A DNA stretch of 64,000 nt from Gnetum montanum (lineage: Eukaryota > Streptophyta > Gnetopsida > Gnetales > Gnetaceae), in assembly GCA_015680685.1 (NCBI GenBank), contig MNCI01013908.1:1262294-1326293 (forward strand), in the 5' to 3' direction. Positions 48,304 through 58,054 of the stretch are shown one piece after another. The position numbers and the translations under genes were made by a program. Below the pieces are notes generated by a model. The model saw nothing but the letters and a program-made list of their open reading frames with translations, had not been told where the DNA came from and made no database searches. Numbering within the stretch: position 1 is the first letter of the stretch; each line of letters starts with the position of its first letter.

Positions 48304-48625
48304 CTTCCTATTTGTAGGTGGAATAAGGTATAATGAATGGTTTCTTGTAACTGATTTTTTGGGGACTATTCGTATTATTTTCTTTCTTTTTAAAGTTCTT
48401 CCTATTTGTAGGTGGAATAAGGGATAATGAATGGTTTCTTGTAATTGACCTGTTGGGGACTATTCATATTCTTTTCTTTGGTTTCTTGTAACTAGCTTGT
48501 TGGGAACTATTTGTATTCTTTTCTTTGGTTTCTTGTAACTAAATAGTTGGGGATTGTTTGTATTCTTTTCTTTGGTTTCTTGTAACTAACTAGTTGGGGA
48601 TTTTTCATATTCTTTTCTTTTCTTT
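48304..48625. repeat. 47-bp tandem array with a 93-bp duplication
   Basis: TTTCTTGTAA recurs at 48341, 48434, 48482, 48529 and 48576, giving spacings of 93, 48, 47 and 47 bp. Each is followed by TTGGGGA and TATTCTTTTCTTT. The block 'cttcctatttgtaggtggaataagg' is duplicated 93 bp apart (48304 and 48397). Confidence 0.85.
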
Positions 48626-49142
48626 TTAAAGTTATCTCTCTCTTTCTCTCTCTTTTCAACCATGGATCATGAGTTCAATTCTCTTCATGATCACTATAAT
48701 AAAATCAATAAAGTATGTCTATTCATAGGTTGCAAGTTCAATTCCTAAATCAACAATTTTTGATATTTTAGAATTCAAATTTTGCTAGATCTCAAGTTCA
48801 ATTCCTCTTGATCATTCCAACATAATATCTATCTCTTTATCATTCAGAATTGTCATAATATGCAAGGAAAGAGTTTTCAAATAGATTCATGACAATGGCA
48901 ATTTAAGATACATAATCAAATAAGGCACCTTCCTTTTTAGGTCATCACCAATGTGAATTTTCCCATCATCTTACGATCCCTGAAAGGTCATCACGTGACC
49001 TTTCAATAGCAATGAACAGGGTACTTATACTCTACTATTTTAAACTAAAAAGAGTAATACATCACATTTAGATAAAATAAAATATAAAGCTACAATATTT
49101 GCACAAAATATCCTTGATTCATGGGTCAAGTTCCTCCAAATT

Positions 49143-49147
49143 GATTC
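49143..49147. repeat. target-site duplication of E, left copy
   Basis: gattc here and at 63128-63132, abutting the TGTT...AACA ends of E. The same word also occurs at about 49112, so chance is not fully excluded. Confidence 0.7.
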
Positions 49148-50336
49148 TGTTGACAACCATTTGGGACGCGACCACCAACGAGTGTCCTCGAATAGGATTT
49201 AGGTGCTTGCTAATCTCTGGAAACACCAAGGCCCAAATACCTCCAAATAGACTCAGTAGTTAATGTAAGTATGTGTGTGTGCTATTGTGAAAAATGAAAT
49301 GATTGGGTTGTGTGTAAAACTATAAATGACTTATCTTAAATAGATTCAGCCAACTTTGCAAAGTACTGTGAGTTCTTGAGTGTTCCTATTCTGTTCAATT
49401 ACCTAGTCTATGTGGTCCTTATAATACCTACTTGTAACAAATAAAGTTTTGCAAAAACATTTGAGCACAACTCTACAAATCTACTTCTAATTTTCCCTAG
49501 AGAAAGAAATAGTTCCACAAGAAAACTAGAAATAGAGTGAGATTCAATGGAAATAGAAAGAAAAGAAAAAGAAAGCAAATTTGTGTAAAGATCTCAAATG
49601 TTTAAACAAGGTAAAATGATACGAGTAAAAACTTCGCAATAAAGCTATTCCAAATTCAATAACTATGAATTGTTCTAACTTTCAAGGCTCAAATAAGCAA
49701 TTTCTTCAAGATAATCCTACTATGCTACCCAAAAAATTGCTGCGTAACCTATCACGTATGAGACTCTATTTTGGCTATATAATAGATGTCAACAATTGCA
49801 TTCAACAGAACCTTCAAAAGACTTGACAATTTTTGATTGAAATGCCACAAAGATTCACTTTAAAGATAAAAAAAGCTATTTTGGTCCTATCAAAATACTA
49901 AAGATTTTTTGAACCCTCTTGACTATTGAATCGTTCAACGACTTGACTACATGCATAGGCTCTCTTACAACAATCTCAATAGCAGTTCTTATATATTGCA
50001 CAATAATAAAATTCACTACTAAAATTCTCTTAAGGCTTTCAAACACAAGCTCTTCTATGGAAAAATTTTAATAGAAATTTTCTATCATGCAACAAGAACA
50101 ATAAGAGCAATCTAAAAATCCAAAAGTTACTTGCCAAGCATGATACAATCTAAACCACTAGCTAAACAATTTAAACAAAATAAAAAATAAACATAACTCA
50201 TAGGACTATGACAAAGAGGCTGAAATATTGTCTTTATCAAGTCATCTTACAAGCAATCTTTCACAATGTCTTCTTTTCTCAATGCTCTTCCAAGACCCCG
50301 AGTGAGTGATATCTTTTTCTTCTAACCCATGAAGCC

Positions 50337-50344
50337 TTTTTATA
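50337..50344 (-). promoter_or_regulatory. TATA box of E 3' LTR
   Basis: TATAAAAA in 'gagaccctataaaaaggcttc' on the minus strand; same context in F (14480) and in the 5' LTR (60596-60603). Confidence 0.65.
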
Positions 50345-51011
50345 GGGTCTCATAGGTGGTTAGATATTCCAAAATATCTTGGGTAACTTCTCTCCCAAGT
50401 AAGAAAGTTATAACTTGCCCAACAAGTTAGGAGATATATTACTTGCCCAACAAGTTAGAAAGTTATAACTTATACATGAAGTTAGGAGAAAATCATGCTA
50501 ACATTGGCATGTGTAAATATTACAAATATTTCTTTTATAAGATACAACCTATATAATATTTTTTTAAAAAAAATAAATCCAAGATCTTCATACTATAAGA
50601 GCTCCATACAATTGTCATTTTATTTTTATTTAGGATTTTAATTATTAAATATCATTAAGCTCTAGTAATTCTCATGATCAGGCTGTACTAAGAAAGTAAT
50701 TCAGTATCCACCTTAGTGTAGATGTTGGTGGAGGCAGCTATATGGTCTTTAAAATTAATAAAGCTGATCCTTGCAAATTTCTGATCCTGTATAATTAAAT
50801 CATATGCATTTTATATCCACATAAAATTTGCTGCTAGCCTTCTTGGAAAAATGACGTTCTCTAGAAAAAGAAATTGAATACGGTGGTGGTTACTTGGCAT
50901 CGTTCTTAATGCCTTGGAATGTAAAGGTGTCAGGCCTAGAATAGCCTGGTTTCTGCAAATAGTTTCAAATTATTTCGCCATGTGGTGATCTCAGCCAGAA
51001 CCGTATATCAA

Positions 51012-51640
51012 CTACCACCGCAAAACAAGGCCCTGCCATTGCATTCGGTAATGTTGTTGTGTGGTGTTCAGTTGCTGCCACCATGTGCCATCATCCGCTT
51101 GCATAAAATATGATTCTTCATTAACAATTTTTTGTATATACCTAGATAATAATTTGTTTCCATAGTACCTATTGCATCTTTTTGTTGGAATGTGTGAGAC
51201 AACAATCCATGGCAAGGGCTTTGGGTAAGTACTCGTTCCACATATTTTTCAGTCTTTGATGATCCAACATGAGTAGAATCCTTCCATGAAACTACCCTGA
51301 CATAACCACCAAGTTTTTTCAACCGAGAAGCAAAGTTTCTAATGGTCTCATAACTTGAAATTTCATCATTTTCTGAGCACAGTATGAGGATTGGACCCAT
51401 GTACACTAACGAATACATTGCTTGCCAGTATTCTATGCATAGCGTCTTATCTCTCTTGAGAAAGAGAGCATCAAGAACATGGGCAACACCATGAGCTCCC
51501 CATTTCCAAAATATTGGCACATGATTCCACTTATGGATTGTTCGACTAATAGCAAACTTTTCACCAACTTCACTAACCAAGTCTGTAGGACAAGAATCAT
51601 AGATCTGACTCGCCACACACTTCTTGATATTCATGCACAA
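51012..51640 (-). pseudogene. DUF829/TMEM53-like hydrolase fragment in E 3' LTR
   Basis: A 190-codon open frame (51068-51640). It contains IYDSCPTDLVSEVGEKFA, GAHGVAHVLDALFL, EYWQAMYSLVYMGP, ILILCSENDEISSYETIRNFA and LKKLGGYVRVVSWKDSTHVG. These match the C-terminal half of plant DUF829 (TMEM53-like) alpha/beta-hydrolase proteins, including the Ser-x-Asn-Asp strand end and the final His of the fold. The N-terminal half with the nucleophile is missing. It lies in sense orientation in U3, upstream of the LTR TATA box, and is copied in the other LTR. Captured host sequence, not a complete gene. Confidence 0.75.
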
Positions 51641-51950
51641 GTCACAACAACTCCAATTGATTGTCCATAATTTTCATGTCCATTGTCATTATGGCTATGT
51701 GCCCAGAAACATGATTTGGAAAGCACCATAACTCTTCACTATCAAAGAGAGACTATTGACAATTTTTCTACTCTTGTGACAATGCCCGATGATTGTCCAA
51801 GCCTACCTTTATCCTTCAACTGCGGAGCACAAGAAGAAATTGCCAAGACAAAGCAAGGCAATTCATATGATGTGAATTAATGAAAAAAATGAGTAAGCAC
51901 TTAAGTAGGTGTTGTTGTAGTTGTCGACGTCTCAAACTTTGCAACTTCGT

Positions 51951-52232
51951 TTATGTTACTAGTGGCAAAGGAGGGAAGTTCAACTCAGAGAGATTCAGCA
52001 TAGCATGTGTTGACCTGACTAGATTAATGGGTGAAAGATTATTCAAATAATTGAAATTGGTGAATCTCGCGTAATCGGCAACTGAGCCTCGATCTGAAAT
52101 GCATTGGCAATTTTCATAGCAGCAATAGAATGAAAATGACAATGGTAAAGTGACGTCACTAAGTTGTAGATAATTGATTGAGGTGGCAGCGGCAGGAACA
52201 ACCCCAAGCCAAAGGCAAAGCAAAGTAACCAT
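51951..52232 (-). CDS. unidentified 93-codon frame in E 3' LTR
   Basis: Starts MVTLLCLWLGVVPAAATS, a signal-peptide-like hydrophobic leader, followed by a Cys-containing and Asn/Leu-rich segment (NFNYLNNLSPINLV). The equivalent frame is open in the 5' LTR (62179-62460) with only a few changes. I do not recognise the family. It sits between the DUF829 and DEAD-box fragments and could be a first exon of a captured gene or chance. Confidence 0.3.
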   Translation of the reverse strand: MVTLLCLWLGVVPAAATSINYLQLSDVTLPLSFSFYCCYENCQCISDRGSVADYARFTNFNYLNNLSPINLVRSTHAMLNLSELNFPPLPLVT

Positions 52233-52499
52233 ACTATTATTTAATTGATGAATTGGTTTTTGTCAATATTTGCATTACTTTTTGATGTAACTGACTTCTG
52301 TTAGTCAAATCAAATTAAATCATAAAATTCTATGTTAAAGATCCTCCTCTTTTTGTAGTAACGGTGGCTATCCATCCGCATTCATATCTTTATTGTTCAA
52401 TCCGTACTTGTATTCTCAGAGATGTGCTAGGTGTTAATTCACCTTTCAACCCACTCTTGTGATTCTCTCTACTCTAGCCTAGAGATTCCCCTTTTTTAT

Positions 52500-52720
52500 T
52501 AATCTTAATAAGAATAAGCTGGATAGCAAAATACAGTGTTGTTTCATACACAACTTAGAAAAATGTACTGTCCAGAGGTATAGATGTTTGGTGGGCACAC
52601 CTAGAAGGATCATAGATTTGGTTGAAATAAAATTCTTGTTGCTTAGTGAAGTTTAGTTTTTTATCTTGGATGAGACCGATTCAAATGCATATTATACTAC
52701 TAGTATCTCCACTTTTGCTG
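52500..52720 (+). pseudogene. DEAD-box helicase fragment in E 3' LTR
   Basis: The plus strand (antisense to E) encodes RCLVGTPRRIIDLVE, LLLSEV and FFILDETDS: motif Ib (TPGR, here TPRR) and motif II (DEAD, here DETD) of an RNA helicase, about 70 codons, with a stop in the middle. The other LTR has TPGR. It is a single exon-sized piece of a host gene. Confidence 0.7.
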
Positions 52721-52898
52721 TTATTTTACTTATTATTTTCTTTTGTTCAATCTTTCATCCAATCCTTTTTTAGCGAGTGACAGGAATCAATACCTTTTCA
52801 ACCTACATCTTGCCATTTGAAATAGTTATATTGAAATATTTTAAAGGTCTCAATTGTCTCATATCTCTGTTCCATGAAATGGCTAAAATGTGCAAACA

Positions 52899-52913
52899 TT
52901 TCTGCCCCCTTTA
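52899..52913 (-). promoter_or_regulatory. polypurine tract of E
   Basis: The minus strand reads AAAGGGGGCAGAAA directly before the 3' LTR start TGTTTGCACATT. The sequence is absent at the other LTR's outer edge (63128), as expected. Confidence 0.75.
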
Positions 52914-53214
52914 AAAGCTTAAATAAATTTATGCAAGCCCCATTTTGAAACTAAACTGTATTGAAACTTTTATTGAATTTTTATAGCTGAAAAAATAAAT
53001 ATTTTTGGAGGAAAATTCCCATCAAACATATGGTTTGATGGTATAAAAACCTCATTCCTAAAAAAAATAAAAAATTGTACATTATCAAGTCCTTCATTCA
53101 TGGACTATTCTTGAGATGGGAATAGAACTGTGAGGGTTACTCTAGTAGGAATCCTCATATCTCTAACTATCTCATAGGAAATTTTTGACGTGATGAAGGC
53201 TATTATATTATTTT
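52914..53214 (-). other. 3' untranslated segment of E
   Basis: About 300 bp between the polypurine tract and the unidentified downstream frame; AT-rich, with nothing recognised. Confidence 0.5.
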
Positions 53215-53850
53215 CTAGCTTGGTGGAGCCTTCAACTTGATCTCCTTGAGCTTTTTCTTCAGCAATATTCTCATTTTCTTTCTTAGAGGAATCCTTCTGT
53301 TCTTCCCAATTGGGTCCTTCTTCTTCTTCTTGAGATACAAAGGCTCCTTCCCATGACTCTTCATTAGTTGGTTTTTCTTCTCCCCTCTCCTCTTATTAGG
53401 TGCAATTTTGATATTATCCACAAATATATGATTCTATCTCTAAACCTCTTATGAGGAATGAAAATTCGTCAACCAACCAAGCCATAAAAGGACACTCTTT
53501 AGGTGCTCCACATGCTTTAGCTTTCAAGTAAGCCTTTAACACATGTTCTGGGCAACATCCCATCACATAAGAAATAAAAGGCTTCCTCATTGTTCTCCCA
53601 AAATCTATCCTCTCTTTTAGATTAGCTCTCCTCTCACTTTCTCTACTCAACTTGAATTAGAAGATGAGGAAATCCTAGGCAACCTAATCCTCTTCTTATA
53701 GTAGCTAGAAATTTAAAATTCCCCCCAAGAGTCTTCAACCAATTTTCCCTCTTTTTGTGCATTCTAACCACTTTTCAAAATCCTCACTAAGTGGTGGATG
53801 AGTCACCTCTTCCACTTGCCACACTTGTAGACTTTCACTTATTTCACTTG
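53215..53850 (-). pseudogene. unidentified reading frame downstream of integrase in E
   Basis: Broken frames on the minus strand read in order: ISESLQVWQVEEVTHPPLSEDFEKWLE (about 53740-53840), RANLKERIDFGRTMRKPFISYVMGCCPEHVLKAYLKAKACGAPKECPFMAWLVDEFSFLIRGLEIE (53414-53650), then a Lys-rich basic tail (53215-53421). The composition looks protein-coding. I recognise no family. It occupies the place of an env-like third ORF in plant Ty3/gypsy elements but has no visible signal or membrane segment. It could equally be captured host sequence. Confidence 0.45.
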
Positions 53851-55166
53851 TAAGAATTAACTTATAAAACTAATTTATAATTTAAATAAATTTATCTTAA
53901 ATAAATTTATTATTATAATATACTATCTACTTATCTGACTATATACCAATAGCATAATTAAACATAATAATTAATACTATACTTCTAGTAATATTATACC
54001 TAATAGTATTTATGCAAGCTGTGTGCAATTGTCCAAAATAATGTTTTATATGCAAAAAATTATATAGAAATTGCAATTCCATGCCATCCAAAATTGATAA
54101 TTTGTAAGTATTCTCTAACAATTCATTTGTAATTTGAAATGGATCAATCCATGTCGGTGTAAATTTATTCGATTTCTTCATATTCCATAATAAGATAAGG
54201 TCCCCTATCTTGAAAGTTCTTTTCAGAGCTTTTCTATTAAACCATATTTTAACTTGAGAGGTATTCTATAACAAATTATCCCTTGCTTTATCTACTTCAG
54301 CTTCTCTTTTAATAAGCAAACTCATGAAACTTCTATCTTTATCAGTTTTTTCATATATCTTTGTACAAATTCAGAAGATGAGCTTACAATCTTATTTGTA
54401 ATTCTTGCTGGAAAACCATAAACTAAGTTATATGGTGATGTCCCAATAGCTCTCTTGAATCTAATTCGATCTGACCATAATGCGGATTGTAGATAATTGA
54501 TCCAATTTCCTAGGTTTCCATCCATCTATTTCTTGATATAAGAGATAAGATTTTTATTGGTGGATTTTGCTAGGCCATTTCTTTGAGGATAATAATTTGA
54601 TGAGGAAAATAAGAAAATAGATTTTTTTATGCCCATTTGATAAACTCTTCGGATTTGAAGATGGGTCCATTGTCTAACACTAACACTTCAGGTAGACCAA
54701 ATCTACTTAGAATTTGATCTTCTAGAAACTTAATCACATCGAACGCTGAACTTTCTCTTAGAGACTTTGCTTTAGACCATTTAGTAAAATAATCAATAGC
54801 TATGAGAATAAACTTGTGTCAAGCTATTGAAGGAGTAATTGTATCAATAAAATCCAAACCCCATTGCTGAAATGGTCTATCTGCAACTACTGGCTTTAAA
54901 GGGGCTCTAGCCTTTTTAATCTTGGGCCCATGAATTTGACATTTATAGCATTTTTGAATCTTTGAACTAATGTCTTGATACATGGAAGGCTTGTAATATC
55001 CATATTGAAGTATATGTTGCATAGTCGACTTAGGGAATTCATAAAATAAATTCAAATGATCATGAAATTGTTCCAAAATGAAACTAATTTGATCATTATG
55101 AACATATTCCAATAAAACCCTTAAAAAATATTTTCTATATAATATACCATCTTTAACAACAAATCT
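53851..55166 (-). pseudogene. integrase relic of E
   Basis: Minus strand: zinc-binding region with H-x-H and CYKCQIHGPKI (54819-55112), catalytic core start WGLDFIDTI (about 54850), IAIDYFTKWSKAKSLRESSAFDVIKFLEDQI, FGLPEVLVLDNGPIF (about 54680), and C-terminal FKRAIGTSPYNLVYGFPARITNK (54380-54460). After stops come LSYYGI and NCNFYIIFCI to about 53990. The match with G 9430-10300 is close. Inactive. Confidence 0.85.
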
Positions 55167-55829
55167 TCATGCTCTTTTGAAGAAAGCTTTCTTTTGACTT
55201 GCAATTAAATTATTTGCGATTTTCCTTGTATTAAGAAATTTGAGAATTTTATCATACCAATTCTCTTCAAGGGTGTCAAGTGTACATACTTTACTTTCTC
55301 TTGTCATTAACTTGGCTAATCTCATTCCCTTAATTTTTTTGCATATTTCTAATGAAAATCTAAAACTTTGCAACTTTATAAGCCATTTTCCTTTTTTTAA
55401 TCCAATCTTATTTTGGGCTAGGAATCGCTTGACTGCAGGTTCAATTAGCATAATGTGGACTAATGAACTTTCTAAATAATATTTAAAATGCTGAAGTACT
55501 TTGATGACTACAAATGCTTGTTTCTCTAAGTCTAAATAATTTACTTTTGAACCTTTCAACTGATACCCAAAAAATCCAATTGGTTCATCTTGACCTTCAT
55601 CATCTTTTTGTGTTAAAATGGTAGCAATAGAATCATTTGAAGTAAAAGAATATAACCAAAAATATTCTTTAAGCCTAGGCTTCACCAAATATGGATCCTC
55701 TTGTATAGCATTTTTAATTTCTGATAAAGCTCTCTCTGATTCTGGTGTTTTCTCTACTTGAACATCTTTTTTTAGCATATGCATCAAAGGTTTTGTAATT
55801 TCAGTAAACCCGGGGATGAACTTTTTCAC
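55167..55829 (-). pseudogene. RT end and RNase H of E
   Basis: A 220-codon open frame. KKFIPGFTEITKPLMHMLKKD (RT connection) is followed by SFTSNDSIATILTQKDDEGQDEPIGFFGYQL and NYLDLEKQAFVVIKVLQHFKYYLES, a gypsy-type RNase H in which the usual first catalytic Asp of DAS is Ser (YSFTS). This RNase H therefore probably could not cut RNA-DNA hybrids. Such loss is known in elements that carry a second RNase H. Confidence 0.82.
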
Positions 55830-57100
55830 AAAGTTTATCTTCCTAAAGAAAGATCTAAGAGATTTGTTACTTGTGGGATGCTCAATATTCTATACTGCTT
55901 GGATTCAGGAATTGTCTATGGTAATTCCTTCTTGACATATCACATGGCCTAATAAGCTTCCATATTTAACCCCGACGATACACTTCTTAGGATTTAATGA
56001 AATACCAAACACACGACATCTGTCAAAATCTTGTTGGAGATGATTAATATGATCTTCTTTTTTTTCTTGAGAATATTGTAATATCATCCAAATAAACCAC
56101 CATAAATTTTCCTAATAAATCCTTAAATGCTAAATCCATTGCTCTTTGGAAACTAGCTCCAGCATTTGACAATCCAAATGGCATTCTTTGGTAAGCGAAA
56201 GTTCCCCATTTGGTGATAAATGTTGTTTTGTATCTATCATTCTTATCTACCATGATTTAATTATAACCTGAGAAACCATCTAAGAAAGAATATACTTGAC
56301 AACCTGAGACTTTAATTAGCATCTCATCAATTCTTGGAAGTGGATACTTATCCTTTTTTGAGGCATCATTCATATTTCTAAAGTCTACATAAAGCCTTAT
56401 ATCATAATTTTTCTTTCTCACTAGAACAAGGTTAGCAAGCCATGTTGGATATCGTACTGGATATATGATTCATGCTTGCAACATCTTCTTGATTTCGTTT
56501 TCCATAGCTGGTTCAAATGATGGATTGAATTTCCTTTATTTTTGCTTGACTATTTTGCAACTTCTATTAAAGTAATTTTACGTGTCATCACATCTAGTCT
56601 AAAATCTGTAAGATCATCATAAGACCAAGCAAAATTTTCCAAATTATTTCTTAGACATGTTAACAAGTTTTTCTTGAAACTTGAATCTCTTGCCTTTGTA
56701 ACGTTCAACATCTTTAGCGTTCTGTCTAATGCAAAATTCACTACCTCGAAAGCTTTACTATCTAGGTTTTGTATATCTTTTCTAGTAAGTAAATTTTTCT
56801 TAAACTCATGTTCCAAGTCAATCATCCTTTTTGGAATGAAATTAGTTTTGGAGTTTAATGACGTTTTAGGGATCACTTGACCCTCAAATTCTTGTTTTTT
56901 TTCATAAATCTTAGTACTTGATCATCATCTTCAAATACTTGTAAATGTCTTATATTATCTGGTATTGATGGCTGATGTTCTTCTTCAATCATTACATCTT
57001 TGTAACTTTCTATTATTTGCATATCTAATGTTGAAGCTACCTTTGCCAAATCATCTGCTATAAGATTCTCTGCTATATTTATATGCTCTATTCGACAATG
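55830..57100 (-). pseudogene. reverse transcriptase relic of E
   Basis: The upstream RT portion 56550-56876 reads FKKNLLTRKDIQNLD and FAWSYDDL. The middle is frame-shifted. Then KTTFITKWGTFAYQRMPFGLSNAGASFQRAMDLAF (56110-56253) with the catalytic VYLDDI (about 56085-56105), and LNPKKCIVGVKYGSLLGHVICQEGI (55905-56000). The catalytic motif YLDD is intact, but stops disrupt the frame between blocks. Confidence 0.85.
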
Positions 57101-57106
57101 TTGAAA

Positions 57107-58054
57107 CTAATCTAACATCTTACAAGCAAGTTGCTTATAAGGTCTTAAGAATGAGCTCTTTACTACATAGTTACCCTTTACTTGTTCACAAACTAATCTT
57201 GACTCTCCTTTTATAGTGATTACTTTGATCTTTTTGTCTAGAGCTATTCTTATACCAATACATAAAGCTTCATACTCAGCTTTGTTATTAGTACAAGGGA
57301 AAAATGGATGAATTTCTTTGAGAATTTCATGTGAATCATTTCTTAATACAACTATATTGACTCCTGCACCTTTTGAATTACATGAACCATCAAAGTATAA
57401 CTCCCATTTATCCTCATTCTTTGATTGTTCTATTTCAAAACTATAATTTTCTTGGAGTGTACAAATTTTGTTTTCAACACCTCCTTTTTCAACCATTTTA
57501 CTTTTTCCATTTGAAGTAATTTTACCAATCATCAAAGGTTCACTATAGATGTATATTTGATTTGGTTCTCCTTTCCAAGGTAGCCATATGTGAGAATAAT
57601 CTATTGATATATAACCTGAGAAATTCTTACTCCAACTTCTACTCAATAAGAGACTATGTGAATCTAGTATATCTGCCACTTGAATAGTTACTCTACTTCT
57701 GACATGGGGTTCAGAAGCAATTTCTAATAGAACATTTGGTAATTGACCCACAATCTTCACTCTACTTTTATCCACTTGAACAATCTTTTTATTTGATTTT
57801 TCAGGAATCAAACCAAGTTTCTTACATATAGACAATGGCATTATAGTAGACGTAGCTCTAGAATCAACCAAACAATTGTGTAAATATTTATCCTTTAATT
57901 TCATTTTCAAAAGGAAAGGAGGAGTTGCCTTATCATATGATGTCTTTAATTTCTCATCATTATTAGACACATAACTTAACTCTGATTCTCTAACTCTCCT
58001 TTTACCTTTAATGAACTCTAAAGCCTTTCTTTGCTGATCTCCTATTTGAAGCAA
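57107..58054 (-). CDS. protease plus RNase H-like domain of E, upstream of RT
   Basis: A 315-codon open frame. Residues about 45-150 are a retropepsin-like domain (NCLVDSRATSTIMPLSICKKLG; active-site Gly replaced by Arg). After a linker (WLPWKGEPNQIYIYSEPL), residues about 215-305 form an RNase H-like domain: WELYFDGSCNSKGAGVNIVV, NNKAEYEALCIGIRIAL and IKGESRLVCEQV, with the D...E...D catalytic pattern of archaeal/plant-type RNase HI. Such an extra domain (aRH) marks Ogre/Tat elements. Element G has the same fusion order, interrupted by F. The frame ends before RT. Confidence 0.82.
   Translation of the reverse strand: MLQIGDQQRKALEFIKGKRRVRESELSYVSNNDEKLKTSYDKATPPFLLKMKLKDKYLHNCLVDSRATSTIMPLSICKKLGLIPEKSNKKIVQVDKSRVKIVGQLPNVLLEIASEPHVRSRVTIQVADILDSHSLLLSRSWSKNFSGYISIDYSHIWLPWKGEPNQIYIYSEPLMIGKITSNGKSKMVEKGGVENKICTLQENYSFEIEQSKNEDKWELYFDGSCNSKGAGVNIVVLRNDSHEILKEIHPFFPCTNNKAEYEALCIGIRIALDKKIKVITIKGESRLVCEQVKGNYVVKSSFLRPYKQLACKMLD

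Larger units (their letters stand above)
46907..49142 (-). repeat. 5' LTR of H and right flank, outer end uncertain
   Basis: The plus strand begins TGTAACACCCACTC, the usual start of LTRs beside an initiator-Met site. The outer LTR end was not located, because no 3' LTR is present for comparison. The stretch includes a 163-bp tandem duplication (47679-48006) and a 47-bp array (48341-48625). No gene; the small frames here are simple-sequence or repeat artefacts. Confidence 0.55.
49148..52898 (-). repeat. 3' LTR of E (3.75 kb) with captured gene fragments
   Basis: Plus-strand start TGTTGACAACC and end TGCAAACA. It aligns over its whole length with 59411-63127, except small indels (for example about 20-30 bp near 50840-50880). 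TATAAAAA on the minus strand is at 50344-50337. R-U5 (49148-50330) matches solo LTR F, and U3 (50350-52898) mostly does not. U3 contains DUF829, an unknown frame and DEAD-box fragments. Confidence 0.88.

Noticed and set aside
48143-48427. A 94-codon hydrophobic protein
   Set aside because: T-rich simple sequence and tandem repeat give a spurious Phe/Leu-rich frame.
47679-48625. CRISPR-like array
   Set aside because: Contiguous tandem repeats without unique spacers, in plant nuclear DNA.
51068-51640. A functional DUF829 hydrolase gene
   Set aside because: Only the C-terminal half is present, the frame is broken in the matching LTR copy, and it lies in U3 of a retroelement.
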